Source: DATKRB01 sp036501425 (GTDB lineage Bacteria; Actinomycetota; Acidimicrobiia; Acidimicrobiales; RAAP-2). From it: a stretch of DNA of 64,000 bases. The notes under the pieces are model-generated. The model was not told the origin of the DNA. It did no database searches and saw only the letters and a list, made by a program, of their open reading frames with translations. Where the stretch lies: NCBI GenBank assembly GCA_036501425.1, contig DASYAI010000016.1, positions 36,057 through 100,056 on the forward strand, read 5' to 3'. The first letter of the stretch is position 1. Each line of letters starts with the position of its first letter. The position numbers and the translations under genes are program-made. This document shows, in pieces, positions 7,992 through 14,376 of the stretch.

Positions 7992-9260
7992 TTGGGCGCG
8001 GCAACGACGATTGTGAACGCGAAGGTATTCGACGGGACGAAGTCGCGAGCCTGGACTTCGGTCCGATTCGCTGACGGCCTGATCACCGAGTGCTCGGTCT
8101 CCTCGGCCGCCGAAGAAGGCGACGAAGTGATCGACGCGGGCGGCGGGACAGTGCTGCCCGGCCTCATCGACTCGCACGTGCACCTCGTGCCCGGCGCACT
8201 GGCACAATCCCTAACCTTCGGCGTTACCACCGTTCTTGACATGTTCAGCACAATCGACATCGTGGCGAGCGCGAAGGAGCAGGCCGGCTCCCGCTCAGAT
8301 GTGGCGGACGTGCGCTCTGCGGGTGTCGGCGCCACCGCGCCCGGCGGGCACCCGTCGATGATGTACGGCCCGTTCCCGACGTTGACCTCCGCTGAGCAGG
8401 CCGAGATGTTCGTGGCCGAACGGATAGCGGAAGGCTCGGACTATCTGAAGGTCTTCTCTGGGATCCGGGGTTTGTGGCCCTGGCTGGACGTTCAAACCAT
8501 CAGAGCGCTCGTCACTGCCGGACACCGCCGTGGGTTGATTGTGGTCGCTCACGTGAGTTCGACAGCCGGCTTCGAGGAGGTCGTTGCCGCCGGCGTTGAC
8601 GTCGTGGCCCACGTTCCGGCGAACGCCGAGCTAGACGAGTCCCTCGTCCAACGCACGGCCGAGGTCGGAGTCGTGGTCGGTCCGACGCTGGCTACCGTCG
8701 AGAACACTCTCGGTGAGCCCGGAGGCGCCGCCGTAGCAGGGGACCCGCGGCTCGGCGAGGTCCTCGGTGAGGTCTGGGTTCGTCGGTTGACCGCGGATGC
8801 CTCGGGAGGGCATGGTCGGCCAACGCCGCCGTACTCTCGGGCCGAGGACAACGTGCGACGACTAGCCGATGCGGGGGTCACTCTCCTTGCTGGCACGGAC
8901 GCTCCCAGTCCGGGCACCGCGTTCGGCGCAAGCCTGCACCGAGAACTTGAACTTCTGGTGCGGTGTGGCATCAGCCCGGCGCGGGCCCTGGAGGCTGCGA
9001 CTGCTGAACCGGCCCGAATGTTCGGGCTCGCGGATCGAGGACGTATCGCAGCCGGGCAGCGGGCGGACCTGGTCCTTTTGTCTGGTGACCCACTGACCGA
9101 CATCACGGAGACCCGCTCCATTGAGTGGATATGGCGCGGCGGCGAAGCCTGTGACCGACATGCCTTCGCCGCAAGCGCTGCCGAAGTTGAACAGCTCGCC
9201 GCTTTCGATGCTCAGCTCGCTAGGATCGTGGCAGCCGTGCGTGGACGCCACGGTGGCTGA
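7992..9260 (+). CDS. Amidohydrolase-family metal-dependent hydrolase (prolidase/imidazolonepropionase-like)
   Basis: 422 residues of the amidohydrolase superfamily. The metal site is visible: DSHVHL (HxH) at about residue 60, a Lys in YLKVFSG that may be carboxylated, His in VVAHVSST, His in VVAHVPANAE, and the Asp in LAGTDAPSPG. The N-terminal beta-sandwich (IVNAKVFDGT) and C-terminal RADLVLLSGDPLTDI are also typical. It likely hydrolyses a cyclic amide or dipeptide-like bond in the cytoplasm. The start is TTG 7992, five bases after GGGAGGAC. Codon use is less GC-biased than in the genes around 13-40 kb, consistent with the accessory character of this region. The substrate is unknown. Confidence 0.85.
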   Translation: MGAATTIVNAKVFDGTKSRAWTSVRFADGLITECSVSSAAEEGDEVIDAGGGTVLPGLIDSHVHLVPGALAQSLTFGVTTVLDMFSTIDIVASAKEQAGSRSDVADVRSAGVGATAPGGHPSMMYGPFPTLTSAEQAEMFVAERIAEGSDYLKVFSGIRGLWPWLDVQTIRALVTAGHRRGLIVVAHVSSTAGFEEVVAAGVDVVAHVPANAELDESLVQRTAEVGVVVGPTLATVENTLGEPGGAAVAGDPRLGEVLGEVWVRRLTADASGGHGRPTPPYSRAEDNVRRLADAGVTLLAGTDAPSPGTAFGASLHRELELLVRCGISPARALEAATAEPARMFGLADRGRIAAGQRADLVLLSGDPLTDITETRSIEWIWRGGEACDRHAFAASAAEVEQLAAFDAQLARIVAAVRGRHGG

Positions 9261-9661
9261 GTAGCTCTCGTCACACAACCGCCCGCATCGCCCCGTGTAG
9301 CCCCGCCTGAGCCCCCGGGCCGGGAAGGCCTACCGGTGCGGTCCCGGCCCGGCCACCAGCGTCCGGCTACAAGATCGCTAGCTCCCCTCGCGAGAGAATC
9401 CCGGGCTCGCCCTCCAACGTTGCCGGTCACGGCACTAGTGCTCCTGGCAGTAGTCGACGCGGAACCGCTTGCCCTCGGCCGTGACGTACGTGCCGCGCAC
9501 GCTCACCGGCCGGGGCAGTGGAGCGGCTGACCACCTCGTCCGGGGTGGCTGTCTCGAACCATCCGCCAGCACCGTCCGGGCTGGGCCGTGAATCCGGGGG
9601 CGACCTCCACATTGGGGACCGTGATCCCAGGCTGTGACCCCGCGACGCCGGCTGGCACCCG
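9261..9661. other. 401 bases without an intact gene; possible decayed coding sequence
   Basis: On the minus strand the segment 9435-9510 ends in a plausible protein C-terminus (VSVRGTYVTAEGKRFRVDYC), while the upstream part of the same strand reads sensibly only in another frame (GGWFETATPDEVV). This suggests the 3' end of a frameshifted gene, but no family is recognised. Nothing was seen on the plus strand. Confidence 0.35.
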
Positions 9662-10180
9662 TCAATCGCTCCGGTGGCTTGGCGGACCGAGGTAGACGTG
9701 CTCTTCGACCACGTCGCCCTGACCCAAGGGACAGGTGACGGTGCCTGCCCGGATCCACCCGCACGATTCGTAGAGCGCGACGGCGGCAACATGCTGTGCG
9801 ACGACGTCGAGAATCGGATAGAGCCCGCGGGTCGCGGCCTCTCGCGCAGCCACATCGAGAAGTGATCGACCGATCCCGGCTCGACGCACACCGGGTGCCA
9901 CCAGGAGTCGCGCCACGACAGCAAGGCGATGAGCTGGTCGGCCGAGCGCAGTGCTCGCTAGCCCAATAACGGCATCGGTGGAGCGCTTATGGAGCGCCAC
10001 GTGGCCAACCACATGGCCGCCATCTTCTGCCACCCAGGCTCCGTACGCCTCGGCTGACACGAGGAACTCCCGAAGACTCGTCGGCAAGTACACCGGGTAG
10101 CCGTCGAGATCGTGGACCGCCTCGGCAATGGCAACACAGGCATCTACGTCAGCCCCTGTCCGCGGGCGAATCGTCACCAC
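9662..10180 (-). CDS. GNAT-family N-acetyltransferase
   Basis: 172 residues. It has the GNAT order: VTIRPRTGADVDACVAI at the N-terminus, a GAWVAEDGGHVVGHVALH central strand pair, then LAVVARLLVAPGVRRAGIGRSLLDVA, which includes the acetyl-CoA pyrophosphate loop (R-R-A-G-I-G-R), and finally VAALYESCGW, the usual C-terminal motif. It transfers an acetyl group from acetyl-CoA to an amine of unknown nature. GTG 10180 is chosen because a TACGAT hexamer (10189-10194) ends eight bases upstream, the leaderless pattern of this genome. The open frame extends further upstream but that part has no family match. Confidence 0.85.
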   Translation of the reverse strand: MVTIRPRTGADVDACVAIAEAVHDLDGYPVYLPTSLREFLVSAEAYGAWVAEDGGHVVGHVALHKRSTDAVIGLASTALGRPAHRLAVVARLLVAPGVRRAGIGRSLLDVAAREAATRGLYPILDVVAQHVAAVALYESCGWIRAGTVTCPLGQGDVVEEHVYLGPPSHRSD

Positions 10181-10301
10181 GGACTGCGATCGTAGGTGAC
10201 CCGTATCGGCGTTGCTCTCTGGCTCGGTACGCGCCCACGGCAGGACGGGGGTGGGCAGCCCAGCGAGTCGATGGGTCATCGAGTCATGGCAAGCTGAGGC
10301 C

Positions 10302-10679
10302 ATGGCAGGATTGCGTTTGGCCCTGATCGTCTCCCATGAGGGGAGCAACGCCCAAGCGGTCATCGATGCCTGAACCCGGGGGGAGCTGGCCGCGACAGCG
10401 GCCGTCGTGATTAGCAACAACTCCGCAAGCCGTGTCTTGGAGCGAGCCAGGCTCGTCGGGATACCTATTGCCCATCTCAGCGACGTTACCCATCCCGAAC
10501 CCGACGGTTTGGACCGAGCCATCCTCGCTGAACTGACAGCACGTGACGTACAGGTAGTAGTGCTTGCGGGTTATCCATTACCCAGGGTTCGCCACCTTTG
10601 GACGGATTCTGAAGGCGTGGGCGGGATACTCACCGGTGGAGCGGTGATCTACGTCGCCCGGGAGCACGTCGAGCCGTAA
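10302..10679 (+). pseudogene. purN: purN-like gene (phosphoribosylglycinamide formyltransferase) broken by an in-frame TGA
   Basis: From ATG 10302 the frame reads MAGLRLALIVSHEGSNAQAV and then meets TGA at 10371-10373. The same frame continues TRGELAATAAVVISNNSASR and on to AILAELTARDVQVVVLAGYP. This follows the PurN fold closely (LVSHEGSNxQA, VISN, LERA, GIP, VVLAGY). After that the catalytic Asn-His-Asp half, including the HPSLLP-type motif, is missing and replaced by unrelated sequence up to the stop at 10679. The gene therefore has a nonsense mutation and a lost C-terminus. A working purN for purine synthesis must lie elsewhere. Confidence 0.75.
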
Positions 10680-10722
10680 GCAGGGTCCCAGCCGTCGCCC
10701 ATCCGGGCGCCCCCAGAATTGC

Positions 10723-11052
10723 TCACGAGCCGTTCAACTCCCCGGCGCCGCCGAGGAGCCCTTCGATGTCATCGAGGAGAGCGACGGCGTCCTCCGGCAC
10801 ACCCATGACGAGGCTGACGGCCTCGACCTCGACCTCGACCGAGAACCGGAAGAACGCGCAGCAGGTCTTCTCCCGCTGGGCGAGGGCCACAATCGCCGGC
10901 AACTCGGCCCGGTCTTGGGTCAGTTCGAGGCGCAACGTGTCGGCGGCCACACGCTCGAAGCGGACCACCACCCTGACGAGCAGCTCTCGCCACTCGCGCC
11001 TCTGGGCAAGGGCGTCGCCTTCGTCGAGCGTGCAGGCCAGCGGGATCCTCAC
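10723..11052 (-). CDS. Small conserved protein with a CC-x-F-F motif, similar to the tail of some metal-responsive MerR proteins
   Basis: 109 residues. Two parts are visible: an N-terminal ACTLDEGDALAQRREWREL helix, and a C-terminal alpha/beta segment EKTCCAFFRFSVEVEVEAVSLVMGVPEDAVALLDDI. The Cys-Cys-x-Phe-Phe pattern followed by a beta strand and a P-E-D/G-A turn occurs in small actinobacterial proteins and in extensions of heavy-metal MerR regulators. A metal or thiol role is possible but not shown. GTG 11052 is preceded by TAAAGT (11059-11064) six bases upstream, a leaderless promoter. No function is assigned. Confidence 0.6.
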   Translation of the reverse strand: MRIPLACTLDEGDALAQRREWRELLVRVVVRFERVAADTLRLELTQDRAELPAIVALAQREKTCCAFFRFSVEVEVEAVSLVMGVPEDAVALLDDIEGLLGGAGELNGS

Positions 11053-11419
11053 GGAGCTACTTTATGGCCGCTCAATGACCCGACCCAAGCGCCCGCACCG
11101 GCAGGAGACGCCGCCCCCAGAATCGCCCAGGAGCCTGGCAGTGAGGGATCGGGGACCCCTCCTTGTCCTCAGCCACTTCGTCGGTCAGCGTGGTGCCCAT
11201 GCCCAAGCGCCGACCGGTGACGACCCCGAACAAGAACAAGAACCAGAAGCCGGGCCGCAACGACCCGAGCCGGGGTGGTGGTGGCCGACGCACCGATCGG
11301 GGCAACGGCCGATGATCCTCGGGCACGGGCCCACCGTCCCACTAGACGCCCCCAGAGTCGCTCAGCAGGCGGCCACCTCGCTCCATAGTGGCGTCCCCGC
11401 CTATGGGCGACCGCAAGCC
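11053..11419. other. 367 bases with no secure gene
   Basis: Contains the promoter of the minus-strand CCxFF protein at its left end and one short basic reading frame (11199-11315, listed separately). The rest shows no coding features on either strand. Confidence 0.4.
11199..11315 (+). CDS. Possible 38-residue basic peptide
   Basis: ATG 11199 opens MPKRRPVTTPNKNKNQKPGR followed by a Gly/Arg-rich tail and TGA at 11313-11315. Codons are ordinary for this genome (AAC, AAG, CGC). The sequence is disordered and Lys/Arg/Asn-rich, as in nucleic-acid-binding peptides, but there is no clear ribosome-binding site and no known family. It may be a fragment in a decayed region. Confidence 0.25.
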   Translation: MPKRRPVTTPNKNKNQKPGRNDPSRGGGGRRTDRGNGR

Positions 11420-12142
11420 CTATGGGCCGACGCTCTGCTTGTCGAAGCCGAGTTGGCCGAGGGCGGTTTCGATGCCCGGCGGCGGCTCCTCGAAGGCGAC
11501 CACGATGGTGTCGTCCTCCCAGACCGCATCACCGTTGCCACCGATGGACTGGACGTCGCTCTCGGCCGAGGACAGGTCGTTCTCGGTGAAGATCTTCACG
11601 AGGCCCTTGGCGCCGGCGCACTCGTTGTCGGTGGTCTGGGCGTAGAGGTGCTCGGTGAGATTGCCGGCCTCGCTGAGATTGCAGAGCCCGATGCCGGTCG
11701 TGAGGATTGCGTTCTCCACCTTGGAGAAGCTCGGCAGCGTGCCTCCTCTGCCCGTTGGAGCGGTCGCATCGTCGGTCGAGGTCCACTCCTCGTGCCAGTG
11801 CCCGGTCGAGTTGGTGCCCGATGTGACCGAGCAGCTCACGTAGGCAACGACGTCACCGTATGCCGAACACGCTGTACTTGAACTTCTTGCTGGCCACCCA
11901 TTGCTTCGGGTCGGTGCACTGGGCCGAGCTGGCGTTGCCGACGCCCTCCTTGACAGCGTTGCCCTTGACTGCGTGACGCACGATGGCCGCAGACGGTCCC
12001 TTGGGGGTCGTGGCGCCCGACGCTGACGCGGGGACGCTTGCCAGCCCCGCACCTGCACCGAGCGTGAGAGCGCCGAGCGCCGCGCCGGCTGCCAGCCGCC
12101 TCGTGCCCGGGAACGTCCTGGTCGTTTCGATGAATCCATCAT
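11420..12142 (-). pseudogene. Secreted protein gene with at least two frameshifts
   Basis: The ATG pair at 12142/12139 follows a good GGGAGG site, but the signal peptide (GTRRLAAGAALGALTLGAGA) is coded in a different frame. That frame continues to KQWVASKKFKYSVFGI and stops at 11853. The rest of the protein reads on in the first frame from about 11865: YGDVVAYVSCSVTSGTNSTG, then a body of about 130 residues with spaced Cys, to the stop at 11420. Removing one A in the GGCATACGG stretch near 11862 would join the parts as FGYGDVV. Intact, it would be an exported protein of about 240 residues with no recognised family. Confidence 0.6.
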
Positions 12143-12187
12143 TGCTCCCGGCCTCCCTGGATAGCCGACGGAGACGCCCTGCTCTTC

Positions 12188-12514
12188 GTGGGCGAGGGAC
12201 GCGAGGGACGCGAGGGACGCGAGGGCAAGGCGACCACCCAACCCCCGCACCACTCGAACTGGCGGCAGCGGATCTGGGTGTCGGCGTATGAGCGAGCGGG
12301 CTTGCCCGGTCTTCGGTTCCACGATCTGCGGTCGTTAGCAGCAAGCGTTTTGGTGGCTAGCGGCATCAACGTAAAAACGGCAATGACCCGCCTTGGCCAC
12401 GCCTCGGCAAGAACGACGCTGGAGCTGTACGCCCGAGCCCACGACGACGCCGACGTGGAGGCCGCCCAGAGCGTGGGTGCGTGGTTCCGTTCGAGCGCCT
12501 CTGCCAACGGGTGA
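12188..12514 (+). pseudogene. C-terminal fragment of a tyrosine recombinase (phage-type integrase)
   Basis: Only the last part of the catalytic domain is present: LRFHDLRSLAASVLVASGIN (HxxR box), TRLGHASARTTLELYAR (the LGH box and the nucleophile Tyr). The first catalytic Arg, the Lys strand and all DNA-binding domains are missing. The frame starts in a nine-base tandem repeat (12192-12225), coding GREGREG, rather than at a true N-terminus. It ends 92 bases from tRNA-Val, the typical place for an integrase of a tRNA-targeting element. Catalytic activity is not expected. Confidence 0.8.
12192..12225. repeat. Nine-base tandem repeat (gcgagggac, 3.8 copies) at the integrase fragment edge
   Basis: Three complete copies of gcgagggac and a partial fourth lie where recombinase homology ends and upstream of the broken secreted-protein gene. 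It may mark the junction created when the element decayed. Confidence 0.8.
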
Positions 12515-12549
12515 TTTTGGAGCCGTGGACAATGGATGGACAATGGAGC

Positions 12550-12587
12550 GGGGCCTGACGCTCGCAGTTCCGAGCTTCGCAGGCCCC
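12550..12587 (-). terminator. Hairpin downstream of tRNA-Val
   Basis: Perfect 8-base arms GGGGCCTG (12550-12557) and CAGGCCCC (12580-12587), with an inner CTCG/CGAG pairing, about 20 bases after the tRNA 3' end on the minus strand. There is no U tract. In a high-GC actinomycete it may still act as a terminator or processing element. It also lies between the tRNA and the integrase fragment, so an att-site role cannot be excluded. Confidence 0.45.
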
Positions 12588-12606
12588 CTACCAGTGGGAA
12601 CAGGGG

Positions 12607-12680
12607 TGGGCGCTAGAGGACTCGAACCTCCGACCTCAGCCGTGTGAAGGCTGCGCTCTAACCAACTGAGCTAAGCGCCC
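12607..12680 (-). tRNA. tRNA-Val (anticodon CAC)
   Basis: The minus strand folds into a full cloverleaf. The acceptor stem GGGCGCT pairs with AGCGCCC, the D arm is GCTCAGTTGGTTAGAGC, and the anticodon stem CAGCC/GGCTG encloses the loop TTCACAC with anticodon CAC, which reads GTG valine codons. The T arm is GGAGG-TTCGAGT-CCTCT, and the discriminator base is A. CCA is not encoded (CCC follows). It sits next to a truncated integrase, suggesting past use as an integration site. Confidence 0.95.
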
Positions 12681-12825
12681 TTGTACCGCGATCGCCGGGT
12701 GACCCACACCTCGTCCGGGCGCACCTTGCAAGGGGCCCCCGGCATCGGGCATTGCCGCCCACCGCATCGACGGCACAATCTAACCGAAAGGGCGCACCGG
12801 AGCGGTCAGCTAGCCTCGACCCCCG

Positions 12826-13635
12826 ATGGCTAACGATCGCGAGCCGCCCCCGGACGTGGGAGGACACGGCGGGCTCGAGGGCCCTCGGGCCTCGACGTCC
12901 TGGCTCAACCGGGTCTTCTCCCCCCAGGCAGGCGGCCGCCGACGCCCGCCCGCCCGAGCTCCGGGACCGCTGTCCGATCCCGCTCGACGGGCCCAGATCC
13001 TGGCGATCGACGGCACCGAACGACGGATCGGGTACGCGGCGGCCATCGTCGCCGCGGTCATTGCGATCCTCACCATCGCTCCCTATGTCCGGAACCCGAA
13101 GTCGGCGGCACACCCCACCGTCTCGCCGATCAAGGGGAAGGCGTGCCCCACCGGCTATCACTACCAAAAGGTCAACGGCCACTTCACGTGCTGGAGCCTG
13201 CAGGCCTACCCCCGGTCGCACTGGGTCGTCGCCCTGGTGGTGGTGGGGGTGTTCGCTCTGGCCGTCTACATCGCGGTCCGGATCGGGCGGCGCTCGGCGG
13301 TGGCCTTCACGATCTTGATGACCGGCCTGGCCCTCATGTCGGTCGAGGGCACGGTCCTCGCCGTCCCGTTCATCTTCGTGGGCGGTTGGCTGCTGGTACG
13401 GGCCTGGCGGGTCCAGCGGTTCGGCTCGCCCACGGCCAAACGTCCGGTGGCCGCCGAATCGTCGAACGGGACCGCCCGCGCGCCGTCTGAGGGTTCGGCC
13501 GCCCGGCCGGCCAAGGCCCGGGCGACACCGTCCAAGGGGTCACGACGGGGCAAACCGGCGCCAGCCGGACCCGCGCCCAACAAGCGCTACACCCCCAAGA
13601 CTCCGCAGCGTCGGCGGCCGGCGCCCCCGTCCTGA
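12826..13635 (+). CDS. Membrane protein of unknown function
   Basis: 269 residues with a charged, Pro/Arg-rich N-terminus (about 65 residues), one membrane helix near residues 66-83, a short extracytoplasmic loop holding two Cys (KACPTGYHYQ and HFTCW, which may form a disulfide), then three close helices and a long basic Pro/Ala/Lys-rich cytoplasmic tail. No family is recognised. ATG 12826 is preceded by TAGCCT (12811-12816), nine bases upstream, a probable leaderless promoter. It lies alone between tRNA-Val and the TetR gene. Confidence 0.75.
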   Translation: MANDREPPPDVGGHGGLEGPRASTSWLNRVFSPQAGGRRRPPARAPGPLSDPARRAQILAIDGTERRIGYAAAIVAAVIAILTIAPYVRNPKSAAHPTVSPIKGKACPTGYHYQKVNGHFTCWSLQAYPRSHWVVALVVVGVFALAVYIAVRIGRRSAVAFTILMTGLALMSVEGTVLAVPFIFVGGWLLVRAWRVQRFGSPTAKRPVAAESSNGTARAPSEGSAARPAKARATPSKGSRRGKPAPAGPAPNKRYTPKTPQRRRPAPPS

Positions 13636-13727
13636 AGGTCCTCGCCGCCCGCTCCCACGATGCCCCGGACCGGCCGGGTGGGACCCGAGGAGCGGCACAC
13701 CCGACGATTGGCCCGGACTCGACAAGC

Positions 13728-14330
13728 TCAGCGGGGGTCCGGGGCCGCCAGCAACGCCGAGCGCAGCAGGGCCAGGACGTCGGCTCGCCGCCGCACGAGC
13801 GATCTGGCGGTTGGCTCCTCACCCACCGCCCGCAGCACCTCCACCTCGGTGACCATGCCGACCACGGTGGAGTAGATGGCCAGCAGCAGGAGACCCGGAT
13901 CGTGGCGACGCATCCGGCCGGCATCCATCTCGGCCTGCAGGAACTCCGACGCCCGCCGCACCAGCGGGGCAATGGCCGTGGTGAACTGGGTGGCCGCCGG
14001 TGGCCCGAGGCGGGCTGCCTCGCGTACCAAGCCCAGCAGCTCGGGCCGCCTCGCCGACAGCCGGAACACCGACCGGACCACGGCGTCGACCCGGGCCCAC
14101 CCCTCCCCCGCCGCGTCGAGGGCATCTTGCAACGCGCTCGCCAGCTCGGTGGCCCCCTGGGTGATGACCGCCTCGAGGAGGCTCTCCTTGCTGGGGAACC
14201 AGTAGAGGATGGTCTGCTTGCGGATCTCGAGCATGGCGGCGACGGCGTCGAGCGAGGTGCCTTCGTAGCCCTTGGTCCCGAAGGACGAGAGGGCCGCGGC
14301 CACGATGCGGTCCGGCGTATCGCTCACCAT
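13728..14330 (-). CDS. TetR/AcrR-family transcriptional regulator
   Basis: 200 residues. The N-terminal helix-turn-helix is typical: DTPDRIVAAALSSFGTKGYEGTSLDAVAAMLEIRKQTILYWFPSKESLLEAVI. The C-terminal all-helical domain would bind a ligand. ATG 14330 is preceded on the minus strand by TACCAT six bases away, which overlaps an operator-like repeat. It diverges from the acyl-CoA reductase operon with a 46-base gap. That arrangement implies it represses both itself and the operon and responds to a hydrophobic ligand such as a long-chain acyl-CoA; the ligand is an inference. Confidence 0.9.
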   Translation of the reverse strand: MVSDTPDRIVAAALSSFGTKGYEGTSLDAVAAMLEIRKQTILYWFPSKESLLEAVITQGATELASALQDALDAAGEGWARVDAVVRSVFRLSARRPELLGLVREAARLGPPAATQFTTAIAPLVRRASEFLQAEMDAGRMRRHDPGLLLLAIYSTVVGMVTEVEVLRAVGEEPTARSLVRRRADVLALLRSALLAAPDPR

Positions 14331-14336
14331 GCGACC

Positions 14337-14370
14337 ATGGTAGACACTCCTCCCTACCAGATGGTAGACA
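14337..14370. promoter_or_regulatory. Operator-like repeats between the TetR gene and the reductase operon
   Basis: ATGGTAGACA occurs twice as a direct repeat (14337-14346 and 14361-14370). The second copy is part of a perfect inverted repeat CTACCA-GA-TGGTAG (14354-14367), and the first overlaps the palindrome ACCATGGT. Both lie in the 46-base divergent promoter region, over the likely -10 elements of both genes. This is how a TetR dimer pair would bind. Confidence 0.7.
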
Positions 14371-14376
14371 GATCCG

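Noticed and set aside
9435..9764. 109-residue minus-strand frame
   Set aside because: Only the last 25 residues look coding; it also overlaps the GNAT gene end in another frame. Treated as a possible decayed gene end.
10371..10373. TGA in the purN-like gene read as selenocysteine
   Set aside because: The position is not a catalytic residue in PurN, no SECIS-like hairpin follows directly, and the C-terminal half of the enzyme is missing.
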